Shown here: positions 8,231 to 17,021 of the stretch, piece by piece
How the letters are laid out: each line of letters starts with the position of its first letter
Position numbering within the stretch: the first letter of the stretch is position 1
Assembly (NCBI GenBank): GCA_001873365.1
Contig: MNYZ01000073.1
Location: 1 to 56,985 of the forward strand
Length of the DNA stretch: 56,985 nucleotides
Direction: 5' to 3'
DNA from: Oscillatoriales cyanobacterium CG2_30_40_61
Lineage (GTDB): Bacteria; Cyanobacteriota; Cyanobacteriia; Cyanobacteriales; Microcoleaceae
The notes under the pieces: model-generated
Databases searched by the model: none
What the model saw: the letters and a program-made list of their open reading frames with translations, nothing else
What the model was told of the DNA's origin: nothing
Made by a program: the position numbers and the translations under genes

Positions 8231-8725
8231 TCACTCTAATTTAGAAGTAATCACCTCAATCGGACGCAATACTTTATCATTAACTCGAAATCCTTGACGA
8301 ACAACTTTTGTAATCGTTTGAGGTGACTGATCCGGTCTAACTTCTCGATCAACAACTTTACACACTTCAAAATCAAGCTGATTTCCCTCTAATTCAATCG
8401 GTGTTACTTGTCTTTTTCCGAGAATATTTAATAATTTTTTCTGAATACTTCCGACTGATTTCGGTAAACGTTGAATAAACTGGGGACTAGGATCGGGATT
8501 ATTAGCCATATATTCCATTAAAAAGTCTAAAGCATCTACTACTTCTAATAATTCTAAAAATAATTCTTCATTAGCAGCTTGATTTTGAGAGTTTTGTTCG
8601 CGTAAAGTTTGTTTTAGTGAAACTTGTTGTTTGAGGAGAGTCCCGATTTCATTAACGATGCGATCGCGGATTTCACTACTTAATTTAATTTGACTCATTT
8701 GATGATTGCTGGTTGGGTGATTCAT
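8231..8725 (-). CDS. GrpE-like nucleotide exchange factor (Hsp70 co-chaperone)
   Basis: 164 residues, shorter than the usual 180-200 of housekeeping GrpE. A helical N-terminal stretch with Gln/Asn-rich coiled coil is followed by ELLEVVDALDFLMEY, which fits the GrpE dimer helices. The C-terminal beta domain includes VVRQGFRVNDKVLRPIEVIT, matching the GrpE signature (V..GY...d.vLRPa.V.V). It should release ADP from the Hsp70 encoded 3.7 kb upstream in the same cluster. It is probably a cluster-specific paralog, with the housekeeping grpE elsewhere. Its 3' end has been duplicated at 3734-3869 and 17022-17074. Confidence 0.88.
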   Translation of the reverse strand: MNHPTSNHQMSQIKLSSEIRDRIVNEIGTLLKQQVSLKQTLREQNSQNQAANEELFLELLEVVDALDFLMEYMANNPDPSPQFIQRLPKSVGSIQKKLLNILGKRQVTPIELEGNQLDFEVCKVVDREVRPDQSPQTITKVVRQGFRVNDKVLRPIEVITSKLE

Positions 8726-8764
8726 AGTTATTCTATCCTAATTATTTAAAAATGTTCGTCCCCC

Positions 8765-8797
8765 AGAAACCCGGTTTCTTCGAGAAACCGGGTTTCT
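8765..8797. repeat. Perfect 15-bp palindromic repeat AGAAACCCGGTTTCT
   Basis: AGAAACCCGGTTTCT, a TCG loop and its exact reverse complement form a strong hairpin between the J-like and grpE genes. The same 15-mer forms the inner arms of the ~103-bp repeats elsewhere in the window (for example 32879-32981), so this looks like a minimal member of that family. Confidence 0.85.
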
Positions 8798-8805
8798 ATT
8801 CTATT

Positions 8806-9162
8806 TTAAAATAAATTTGCTCCTAGCTGTTTATCGACTTCGGAAATTTGATTAATTTGCTGAATTATTGTTTCTAAATTATCAAATTCTGATAAAAACT
8901 CAACTTGAGATTCTGGATTTTCTAACTCAGACAAGTCAGCCCGTTTAAATCTTTGAATCGGGGGCAAAATTGGCCGAAGATAATCGGCCAAAATTCGTTC
9001 TTCCTGATTCATTAAGGTTTTTCTAGCCTTAGCAATGATATCAGGAGAATAGCTGCGTTTTTTCATGGCTAAAGTAAACGCTTTGGTAATTTCAGCATTG
9101 GAAGCACCCGGAGATACTTCTAATACATCATAAGGATTCGGATTAGATAATTGATGATCCAT
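8806..9162 (-). CDS. Degenerate J-domain (DnaJ-like) protein
   Basis: 118 residues. NPYDVLEVSPGASNAEITKAF (9-29) is a typical J-domain helix I/II start, but the catalytic HPD is SPD (S39-P40-D41) and helix III is short. J proteins lacking HPD usually cannot stimulate Hsp70 ATPase, so this may act as a docking or inhibitory partner for the cluster Hsp70. The start is supported by a Shine-Dalgarno-like AGGAAG about 8 nt upstream. The TPR gene ends 12 bp before it. The C-terminal third is acidic and helical. A fragment of its 3' end recurs at 17081-17110. Confidence 0.75.
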   Translation of the reverse strand: MDHQLSNPNPYDVLEVSPGASNAEITKAFTLAMKKRSYSPDIIAKARKTLMNQEERILADYLRPILPPIQRFKRADLSELENPESQVEFLSEFDNLETIIQQINQISEVDKQLGANLF

Positions 9163-9174
9163 GATTAAATCTTC

Positions 9175-11928
9175 CTAGTAACAAATAATTCCTAACTGAG
9201 AGAAAATCGGCTTAAATGCAGGTTCATGGGGACAAAGTTGATAAGCAAATCGTGCTAGTTGCATAATTAGCTCGTGAGGTAATTGGTGACTTTCTGCACC
9301 CTTGATTAAAACGATAATGAAATGTTCAGCCAGATAGCGACGAACTGGGTCGTATTGACAAGATTTTGCTCGTCTAACAGCATCTTCATATCGATCTTTT
9401 TTCATCAATTTATGAATTTCATTTAATTCTTGACCCATTTGATAGATTTCTTTAATATCTGATTCTTGGGGAAGTAGTTCATAGGCCCATCGACTAAAAT
9501 TATATAAATCTTCAAAACTTAAATTATGTTGATTAAATCCCTCAGCAAAAACTTCTAAGCAGATTTTACCAATTTGGAATTTAAGCTCATTATTGTTTGA
9601 GTTTTTAGCCCGACTAACAGCCTGTTCAAATTTACCATTTTTCCAGAGTTTATCAATTTCTTCTGCTACTGTTGTATATTCTATTCTATTAATTAAATCA
9701 ATAATAATGGGATGGTGCGCATCAATTTTTTGGAGTTCTTTTAGTTGTTGTAATGCTTGAGTAGAATTAATGGTTTTATTGACTAAGTTTTGACGAATTT
9801 TTTCCGTTTTATGTTCAATTAAATAACTCCGAGATTCTTGACTGTTTAAAAGTTCATACCAAAATTCAGCAAAACTCAACTGTTCATCTATATTTGATAT
9901 AATGTTCCTTTGATTTTTACATAATCTGTCAATTTGATTAAACCATTCTGAATTAGCTGGAAATTCATGTTTAACTAATTTCAACACAGAAACAGCCTGT
10001 TTCCAACGGTTTTGTTGGAGATAATAATAGCCTTCTGAATAGGATAAAAACCCCTGAGCAAAACGTTCTGCTTCTGTTTTAGGAGATATCCCAGAGGGTT
10101 TAATTTTGATAGCTCGTTCTAAATCTCCTTCAAAAGCTGCCGCCACCGCTATACCAAAAGGACTATAAAGAGCTACCAGAGTTTTAACTTCTAAAACCGA
10201 TGAATTTGTAACGGTTGGAAGTTGCAATATTTTTAAAGAATGTTGATGACGTTCATAACATTCTGGTAAGATCAAAAGATAATTAATTTTAGCACTAAAG
10301 TTAGGAAACTTTTGAATTAATTGTAAAGCCAGGGTATCTCGGCGGAAGCGATCGCGCCACTGTAAATACTCTTGAGGATGATCATCTTTGAGGGTATCAA
10401 TAGAAGTTGATAGTAAAGACTGTAAACGAGTAGAAACCTCGATATAATTGACGGATTTACCTTGTAGCCAAGAAATATTTTTTAGGGATGGGTCAAGATT
10501 AAAGTTTGCTAAAGCTGTTGTACCTGCTATTAACCAATCCCCGCGTTTATTAGGATAGATTTGAGCTTGATAGTAACAAGCAACAACCCAATTATGCAAG
10601 GATTTAATATCACAATTTTGAATCCATTGACTTTCTGTATTTTCAGCAATTTTTAACCAATCTTTTTCTTGCCAAATTTCTGACTCTAAACGAGGTTGAA
10701 TGTGGTCTTCTAAGTTGGATTTTACAATAGGATTAACACCATATTTTTTAATGAAGTTACTGCTACTAGACAGAGCTAATTTCAGTTTATTATTATTAAC
10801 ATATTCCTCAATTTCTCTAATTTCTAACAAACGCTGACGTTGAGTAATATTTTGGAGAATTAGACGTTGCTCTTTAACTTTAGGATGAGTCAAAGATTGC
10901 CATTCTCGATCCGCTTGTTGCAAATTTTTCTGTTTAAAATAGGCAAAACCTCGCAAGTAATTCGCCTGTTGTCCGGGGACTTTTTCTAAATAATGGATCA
11001 CCTGATTCCAGTTTTCTATTTTGACTGATAAAAGGCTTAACCGCATCCGAGCTTCTGTTAACTCCGGTAATAGCATTAAAGCTTCTTGGTAGTGCGTATC
11101 TGCTTTTTTAAAATCTCCCGATTTCTCAGCTAATAGTCCTTGATTAAATAATTTTTTACTGTGAATAACCCGACTTAATTGTATGACTAACTCTTGTCCA
11201 TCTGAACGATTAAATTGAGCTTGAGCCGGGTCTAATACAGCCAAAGCGTCTTGAAATTGACCTGCTTTTGCCATCGATCTAACTTTTTTTAAGGTTACTT
11301 CATATTGTTCTTCTTGTTTAACTTGAACAGAACTATTTTGAATTGCTGTTTGTAACTCATCAGTCACAAATAATTGTTGGGCTTGTGCAAAATAAGCTAA
11401 GGCTTGCTTAAACTGTTTCTGTTTAGCTTGCTCTTGACCTGTGGCGAAAAAACTTTGAAATTGATGGCGACATTTAATTTCTTTTTGACAACGCTCAGTA
11501 GATTGAATTAACTTCGGATCATCAATCAGATTTGTACATTTTTGATACAGTTGTACAACCTGTGATAAGACCGTAATATCCATAGGATTCTTTTGATCAG
11601 AATCTTCAAGTTTTCTTGCAGAAGCTAAGGTTTTTTGAACCATTTTAACTTGACTATGCCATTTGTTAACCTGGGGTTTAAATTTTTCTAGTAAATCTCC
11701 CATCGCCATATATCTAAATCTTTGTTCAAAAAAAGCAGGCGATGATGGCCATTGAGCGATGACTTTTTTACCAATTTGAACAGCTTTTAGGAGTTGCTTC
11801 CGTTGCGCTAATGTTCGGGCTTGTTGAATATCTTTTTTAGATTGGGCTGCTTTTAGAAAAACATCAACAACACCCACTCCAAAAATGATTAGGCTTAAAT
11901 AATTAATCCCGTTTAAAATTGATTTCAT
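9175..11928 (-). CDS. Large membrane-anchored TPR protein
   Basis: 917 residues from the ATG at 11928, which overlaps the LysM gene stop as ATGA; an in-frame TTG 6 bp upstream is less likely. One N-terminal membrane helix (about 6-26) is followed by long arrays of TPR-like helical pairs (for example FKQALAYFAQAQQLF, GDFKKADTHYQEALMLLPEL, NRWKQAVSVLKLV). It is probably a cytoplasmic scaffold tethered to the membrane, able to bind peptide tails or the Hsp70 partners. Translational coupling to the LysM gene argues that both belong to one complex. No catalytic motif was seen. Confidence 0.8.
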   Translation of the reverse strand: MKSILNGINYLSLIIFGVGVVDVFLKAAQSKKDIQQARTLAQRKQLLKAVQIGKKVIAQWPSSPAFFEQRFRYMAMGDLLEKFKPQVNKWHSQVKMVQKTLASARKLEDSDQKNPMDITVLSQVVQLYQKCTNLIDDPKLIQSTERCQKEIKCRHQFQSFFATGQEQAKQKQFKQALAYFAQAQQLFVTDELQTAIQNSSVQVKQEEQYEVTLKKVRSMAKAGQFQDALAVLDPAQAQFNRSDGQELVIQLSRVIHSKKLFNQGLLAEKSGDFKKADTHYQEALMLLPELTEARMRLSLLSVKIENWNQVIHYLEKVPGQQANYLRGFAYFKQKNLQQADREWQSLTHPKVKEQRLILQNITQRQRLLEIREIEEYVNNNKLKLALSSSSNFIKKYGVNPIVKSNLEDHIQPRLESEIWQEKDWLKIAENTESQWIQNCDIKSLHNWVVACYYQAQIYPNKRGDWLIAGTTALANFNLDPSLKNISWLQGKSVNYIEVSTRLQSLLSTSIDTLKDDHPQEYLQWRDRFRRDTLALQLIQKFPNFSAKINYLLILPECYERHQHSLKILQLPTVTNSSVLEVKTLVALYSPFGIAVAAAFEGDLERAIKIKPSGISPKTEAERFAQGFLSYSEGYYYLQQNRWKQAVSVLKLVKHEFPANSEWFNQIDRLCKNQRNIISNIDEQLSFAEFWYELLNSQESRSYLIEHKTEKIRQNLVNKTINSTQALQQLKELQKIDAHHPIIIDLINRIEYTTVAEEIDKLWKNGKFEQAVSRAKNSNNNELKFQIGKICLEVFAEGFNQHNLSFEDLYNFSRWAYELLPQESDIKEIYQMGQELNEIHKLMKKDRYEDAVRRAKSCQYDPVRRYLAEHFIIVLIKGAESHQLPHELIMQLARFAYQLCPHEPAFKPIFSQLGIICY

Positions 11929-12467
11929 GGACAATTTTCCTCTAAATTAGGAACAAAAAAGACTTCTCCGATTTCGATCGAGCTTTCTCTGCCTTTCAGG
12001 GTGGGGTTAACTGCAACAATTTTTGAAAATAACTGACTGCGACCGTAAAATTGAGCAGCAATTCTATTCAGAGAATCTCCCCGTTTAACGGTGTAATAAA
12101 AACCCCCACAGGATGACTGAGATTTAGTTAATTTTGGAGTTGATTTGATAGCAGCAGGCTTTAATTCGGGTAAATCGGTGATAGTAGTTGCCGTTGAGAC
12201 TGAAGGAGGTTTTTGAGACAATAGGGAGGTTCCCATTGCTCCTAAACCTAACCCTAAAACCAGAATTAAACTGGCTAAAATTACCAATTTTCCCGAAATA
12301 TTGGGTTGAGTATTTAGCGAATTTTCTGCGGGAATTGCTATTAATTTTTCGTCAACTACAGGAAGTTCTTGTAGTTGGCGAATTAGAGATAAATCCGTTT
12401 CGCAATTCGGGCAAATATTGTCTTCTATTTCCGGGCGATCGCAAACTGGACAAGTTAATTTAATCAT
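11925..12467 (-). CDS. Zinc-ribbon / TM / LysM protein
   Basis: 180 residues with three parts. An N-terminal zinc ribbon has CxxC pairs C6/C9 and C19/C22. A membrane helix lies at about 61-83. A C-terminal LysM domain (about 125-176: YYTVKRGDSLNRIAAQFYG ... VNPTL ... IEIGEVFFVPN) should bind peptidoglycan. The ribbon would face the cytoplasm and LysM the periplasm, linking the Hsp70/TPR machinery to the cell wall. The ATG overlaps the Hsp70 stop by one base (TAATG) and its stop overlaps the TPR start, so translation is coupled on both sides. Confidence 0.85.
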   Translation of the reverse strand: MIKLTCPVCDRPEIEDNICPNCETDLSLIRQLQELPVVDEKLIAIPAENSLNTQPNISGKLVILASLILVLGLGLGAMGTSLLSQKPPSVSTATTITDLPELKPAAIKSTPKLTKSQSSCGGFYYTVKRGDSLNRIAAQFYGRSQLFSKIVAVNPTLKGRESSIEIGEVFFVPNLEENCP

Positions 12468-14677
12468 TAGCGTGTTAATCCTGTAGCAATAGTTCCGGCG
12501 GGTAAATCCTGATCTAAATATTTCATAATATCAGGACGAAGTTCATCAAAAATACGATTAATTTCAGATCCATTCCCCAGTTTTAAAGCACTAATTAGTT
12601 GCGAGAATTTACCTTCCATGACTCTAGCATGACTAGGATTAATCCGATAAGCTTTTGCAATTCCTTCACGAGTTAGACAGATTAACTTAACTGGATCTGG
12701 AAGGTTTTCATACTCTCGTCTTCCATCTTCCGCTAGTTTTTGCAGGGCTGATTTATCATTACGTTCTAGGGCTTGATTTAAGTCTTGAACTAAGGTTTGT
12801 AATCGCTGTTTTTGGGCGGGATGAATTAAGGAATCACAAACCTCTAGGACAAACTCAAACATAGTTTGATAGAATTGAGCAATATCTCGTTCTTCCGAGG
12901 CAAAATTCTCTAATTCTTTGAGTTTATTCTGAGCAGCTTCTAAGCGATCTGATTGAATCTTATCATTATGATAAATTTGATTCGCTGATTTGATTACCTC
13001 TCCAGCAATTTCATTGGCATTTTGCACACCCGTTTCTGTTAAATTAGCAGCCGCATTTAGTTCTTTAATTCGTTGTTCAACCTGTCGAGAGATTTCTTCA
13101 TTTATCCCTCCCCGTGAGAAAGAACAACTAACTTTAACCTCTGGTTTATTTTTGAGTGCAGCCATCATTTGTAAGGAGTTATTTTGTTCATCTAATTCGA
13201 CCGTTACTAACACTTCTGTTCCCCGTGGATAGGGTTGATCTAAGGCTAACCACATATCGCCAATCCGTTCATCTCGGTCAGTGTTATCTAAATCTTTTCT
13301 CACCAGATCAGGACTAAAAAATTTAAAATGAATTAAGCGTTGTCCGTCAGCTTCTGTTTTAAAATTATGGAATTTTTTAACGGGAAGAATCTCTCCTTGC
13401 GGAATAATTATAAATCGAGGATAATCGACTAATTCAATACAATAATCACGGGAAACTGTTGTGACTTTTTCGGTTAATCCGGCTGCTACAATTGCCGCCC
13501 CTTCTGCAACTGCATACATGGGATTAGGATGTACTAAAACTTGATTGATTGGGAAAGCTTGTCGAATTTTTTGTTGTACTAGAGGAACCTGTGAGGAACC
13601 TCCGACTAACAAAATTACATCAATTTGATCTAAAGGATAATCAGAATATTTGATCACATCATAGCAAATTTTAACGGAACGCTCAATTAAAGGTGTAATT
13701 AATTGTTCAAATTTTTGACGAGTAATGGTAACTTGAATCGGAACCGCCATTCCTAATTCATCTAATAGAGGTGTGGAAGTAATAATCTCGGCGGAAGGCT
13801 GACTACTGAGTTGAATTTTGGCTTTTTCCGCTTCAATTTTCAGTTCTCCTAATAAACGAACTCGTTGATAATGGGGCATTTTAGCAATTAATTGATCAAG
13901 ATTATTTAAACCTTCTTGACGGGCGACTTCTTGCTTTACAAATTCAATAATTGAGTGATCAAAATCATCTCCTCCTAACCATAAATCCCCGGCTTTAGCG
14001 GATTCAATAAATTGATTTCCCACCGCCGTCACAATTGAACAATCTAAAGTTCCACCCCCAAAGTCATAAACTAAAAGGGTTTTAACGTCATCAGAATTAG
14101 CACTATAACTATAGGAAATAGCAGCAGCAGTGGGTTCGGGAAGCAGTTCTCGCAAACTTAATCCAGCTTTTCCAGAGGCGATTTGAGTAGCATATCTTTG
14201 TTTATCATTAAAATAGGCAGGAATAGTAACAACGGCTTGATTAATGATACTTTTCTGTCCGGTTTTAGCTTGGTGAGTTTGAGCATTTTGGACTAATTTT
14301 TTGAGAATTTCTGCCGCAATATCTTCGGGTTGATATTCTTTTCCCCCTAACCAAACGGAAAGACTATTATCTGTTCCTTGAGTGGATTTAGTAATTTTAT
14401 AACCAAAGCGAGATAATTGTTCTTGAATAACGGGATCATTAAACCCTCGTCCGATGAGACGTTTAATCGAAATGATCACATTTTCGGGATCGTTTTGCAA
14501 TTGATTATAGGCACTATTTCCAACTTTAATTTTACCTTGATCTAAGGCGACGACAGAACGGGTTAATTTGCGATCGGGTGGGGTGTTATCTTCTGCCATT
14601 ACAACATCAGTATGGGCTAATTTAAAAGCTGCTACTGAGTTGGTTGTACCGAGATCAATTCCAACGATGTTACCCAT
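12467..14677 (-). CDS. Divergent Hsp70 (DnaK family) chaperone
   Basis: 736 residues. The ATPase domain is well kept: GIDLGTTNSVAAF (5-17), VTIPAYFNDKQR, VYDFGGGTLDCSIV (about 205) and LVGGSSQVPLVQ (about 355). The C-terminal half is much less like DnaK: the substrate-binding region is reshaped and it has a helical tail rich in Glu/Lys/Gln, with no EEVD-like or acidic DnaK end. It is a paralog dedicated to this cluster, together with a GrpE, a J-like protein and TPR proteins. Its likely client is the membrane complex of the locus. ATP binding is expected to be intact. Confidence 0.92.
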   Translation of the reverse strand: MGNIVGIDLGTTNSVAAFKLAHTDVVMAEDNTPPDRKLTRSVVALDQGKIKVGNSAYNQLQNDPENVIISIKRLIGRGFNDPVIQEQLSRFGYKITKSTQGTDNSLSVWLGGKEYQPEDIAAEILKKLVQNAQTHQAKTGQKSIINQAVVTIPAYFNDKQRYATQIASGKAGLSLRELLPEPTAAAISYSYSANSDDVKTLLVYDFGGGTLDCSIVTAVGNQFIESAKAGDLWLGGDDFDHSIIEFVKQEVARQEGLNNLDQLIAKMPHYQRVRLLGELKIEAEKAKIQLSSQPSAEIITSTPLLDELGMAVPIQVTITRQKFEQLITPLIERSVKICYDVIKYSDYPLDQIDVILLVGGSSQVPLVQQKIRQAFPINQVLVHPNPMYAVAEGAAIVAAGLTEKVTTVSRDYCIELVDYPRFIIIPQGEILPVKKFHNFKTEADGQRLIHFKFFSPDLVRKDLDNTDRDERIGDMWLALDQPYPRGTEVLVTVELDEQNNSLQMMAALKNKPEVKVSCSFSRGGINEEISRQVEQRIKELNAAANLTETGVQNANEIAGEVIKSANQIYHNDKIQSDRLEAAQNKLKELENFASEERDIAQFYQTMFEFVLEVCDSLIHPAQKQRLQTLVQDLNQALERNDKSALQKLAEDGRREYENLPDPVKLICLTREGIAKAYRINPSHARVMEGKFSQLISALKLGNGSEINRIFDELRPDIMKYLDQDLPAGTIATGLTR

Positions 14678-14761
14678 GATGTTTGTCCTAATTTAATCTA
14701 ATATTGATGATTTGTTTGAGTTTAGAAACCCGGTTTATTCGGATTATGTTTAATTCATGTT

Positions 14762-16405
14762 TTACCCCCTACTTAACTCTGGAATTTTTTGGATCAGATA
14801 CCCATTACTTCGCAATAGTTTTCGAGCGAGTTTTTGTTTTTGGATAAAGTTGGGTGATAAATTTTGAGATAAACCTCCTAAACCTAAACGGTAGATGACT
14901 TCTTTCGTCGCAATGGAGCGATAGTCAAACCCCATTGAGTCGGCAAAAAGAGCGCGGGAAGTATCGCTTTCATTTAGTTTTAAGGCTTGTTTCCAGTAGC
15001 TTAAGGAAGCATTAATTTGGAGGGCGGCGGTTAGGGCTGTTGCTAATTTTAAGTTAGCCCAATAATGATCGGGATTTAAACTCAAGGCTTGCAGATAACA
15101 TTGACAACTAATCATTAAGGATTCTCTGGCGTGAGCCATAATTCTTTTAGCACTTTCTTGGGCTTGTTCTGCACCTCCGTTTTTAGCAGAAATTCCCAGT
15201 TGTTCAAAGAAATGTCGATCATATTGTCCGGCAAAAATGCCATCTCCCCAAAAGGAATTATAACTGTGATCATAAGCTTCTCCAGCTTGAAATAACTTTT
15301 CAGAATTTAATTCCGCCTGGGCTTGTTCATAAACTGCAAAACCTTTAGGATTAAGTTGTTTCATTTTATTTAAAATCTGGTAATCAATTTCTATATCTGG
15401 TTGATCTTTAACGGGATTTTTTACTTCAAATTTTGGTTTGTATGTTTCTAATTCTGGAATAATATCTTCTGATATTTGATCACCAGAATACTGTTCAGGT
15501 TCATTCATAACTGAAAACCCAGATAAATCAGTCTTTAAAATAGAATCTTCCTCAAAGTCGCTTAAGCTCAAATCTTCTTCTTGAGTTTCGAGGTTTTCTT
15601 CCGTTAAACTTTTGATTTTGATGGGGGAGTTACTCTCAATATCAAAGAAAGAAAGTGTTTGATTTTCAGAATCATTTTTTAGGCTATCAATTGCTCTAAA
15701 AGCTGGGATAACTCTTTTTAGTCCCGAATTCCATAAAGAATAAAAATATAGATAAAAACTGAGGTTGATTGACAAAACTAAGGATAGAAAAATACTTCTC
15801 GCCCCTAATATCATTTGAAGATTAACTGAGGCAACAAAAATAGTAAAAATGATATTGTATAAGATGACAGCAATTCCCAAAAATACTGCGATTTTTGATT
15901 GTTTTTTAATCCATTGACCTAATAAGAAAAAAGGTATTATTAAAAATAAAAATATCCACGGAATCATAAACCATGAATTATTGATCAATTCCCGTGAATT
16001 CAAATCAGGACGTGAGTAAGCCCAAATCATATCAAAATAACTACCAAAACTAATCAAACAAATCAACAGGAAAATATAAGGAATCCCGTATAAAAATAAG
16101 TGAATTTTTCCAATCAAGAATAGGGTTTGGTAAGCTTTGGGTAAAACAATATTGGGATCAGTAGGTGAACCAGGTATGGGCTTCCCATCTAACAAAATTT
16201 GTAAATATTGAAACCCTAATATTCTAATTAATTTAATATGCAGTTCTGAAGTTTGATTTACGGTAAAATATTTGCCTTTTCTCAATTCCTTCCGTTTAGG
16301 AATAGTGGCAATTTCTTGACCATCAAAATAAATAACGGTATTTTTCCAATGTTTATTCCAAGAAACAACTAATCTAGGTTCTAAAGCATAGGTCTGGCTT
16401 TTCAT
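14762..16405 (-). CDS. Multi-pass membrane protein with C-terminal TPR-like region
   Basis: 547 residues from the ATG at 16405; the in-frame TTG at 16411 is less likely. The N-terminal ~90 residues form a soluble beta-rich domain (LVVSWNKHWKNTVIYFDGQE). Four or five membrane helices follow (about 95-235), then an acidic linker (240-340), then a helical repeat region with TPR character (YQAQAELNSEKLFQAGEAYD-like, CYLQALSLNPDHYWANLKLA, SYWKQALKLNESD). It is the first gene of the Hsp70 cluster and ends 84 bp before the Hsp70 start. It probably places TPR repeats at the membrane as a receptor for the chaperone set. Confidence 0.75.
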   Translation of the reverse strand: MKSQTYALEPRLVVSWNKHWKNTVIYFDGQEIATIPKRKELRKGKYFTVNQTSELHIKLIRILGFQYLQILLDGKPIPGSPTDPNIVLPKAYQTLFLIGKIHLFLYGIPYIFLLICLISFGSYFDMIWAYSRPDLNSRELINNSWFMIPWIFLFLIIPFFLLGQWIKKQSKIAVFLGIAVILYNIIFTIFVASVNLQMILGARSIFLSLVLSINLSFYLYFYSLWNSGLKRVIPAFRAIDSLKNDSENQTLSFFDIESNSPIKIKSLTEENLETQEEDLSLSDFEEDSILKTDLSGFSVMNEPEQYSGDQISEDIIPELETYKPKFEVKNPVKDQPDIEIDYQILNKMKQLNPKGFAVYEQAQAELNSEKLFQAGEAYDHSYNSFWGDGIFAGQYDRHFFEQLGISAKNGGAEQAQESAKRIMAHARESLMISCQCYLQALSLNPDHYWANLKLATALTAALQINASLSYWKQALKLNESDTSRALFADSMGFDYRSIATKEVIYRLGLGGLSQNLSPNFIQKQKLARKLLRSNGYLIQKIPELSRG

Positions 16406-16624
16406 GGTCAATTAACAGGTATGGAAACCTGGGTAATGAGTCAAAATTTTATAGCGATGAATGGGGATATTACAGAAAAAACTTGATACACTCAAGGCTA
16501 ATTTGGGGGATTTAAGGAGCTACTAATAATACAAATATCAGCGATCCTCTGATGAAATTGGGGTGATCAAAGAAATATATACTCAAAAATTACAATGAAT
16601 TAGGGCGATCGCATCCATCATTTC
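16406..16624. promoter_or_regulatory. Upstream region of the Hsp70/TPR cluster
   Basis: There is no ORF in this stretch. It must hold the promoter of the minus-strand cluster. I cannot point to a convincing -35/-10 pair, and no CIRCE (TTAGCACTC-N9-GAGTGCTAA) is visible, so HrcA control is not supported. Confidence 0.35.
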
Positions 16625-16691
16625 TTGAGTTATATCTTAGGAGTTTATACCTCACATATTGTTTTGTCAATCAGTGATATTACGGAACTTT
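16625..16691. repeat. Cassette left flank, copy 3 (67 bp)
   Basis: Identical over 67 bp to 8003-8069. After it, the sequence diverges until the acidic ORF at 16788, which is the intact version of the decayed ORF in copy 2. Confidence 0.9.
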
Positions 16692-16787
16692 CGTTTCATA
16701 TTGTTTTGAAGTTTAAGCTCAATTGACCCCCTGGTTAGTCGAGCTATTTCGTTAAAATAAGCTCCCTAAAACCCAGAATTGATGCTG

Positions 16788-16982
16788 CTACCAGTCCGAA
16801 TCTGATTCATTTCCCTCCCACATCTCCCGTTCTGAATCTCGTTCTAATTCCCGATCTAAGGAGTTTTGTTCTCGGTAATCATCGTAACTATCCTGAGCAT
16901 CTCGGTCGGAGTCATATTCGTGGTCGTTGTTGTCATAACCGTCTTCACCTGGGCCAAAACTACCGTAACGCATGGTCAACAA
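16788..16982 (-). CDS. Small very acidic Asp/Glu/Tyr-rich protein, unknown
   Basis: 64 residues from a TTG, or 61 from the ATG at 16973. The composition is extreme: DNNDHEYDSDRDAQDSYDDY and ELERDSEREMWEGNESDSDW, with no hydrophobic core, so it is likely disordered. It could be a DNA mimic, a chaperone client or a regulator; none can be shown. A decayed copy at 8101-8184 shows that it was once part of a repeated cassette next to grpE. It may not be expressed. Confidence 0.45.
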   Translation of the reverse strand: MLTMRYGSFGPGEDGYDNNDHEYDSDRDAQDSYDDYREQNSLDRELERDSEREMWEGNESDSDW

Positions 16983-17021
16983 TACCTCATAATTAGCTAT
17001 ACTGACCTATTGCAACCTGCG

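Noticed and set aside
16406-16624. CIRCE element in front of the Hsp70 cluster
   Set aside because: No TTAGCACTC-N9-GAGTGCTAA or close variant was found, although hrcA lies in the same window.
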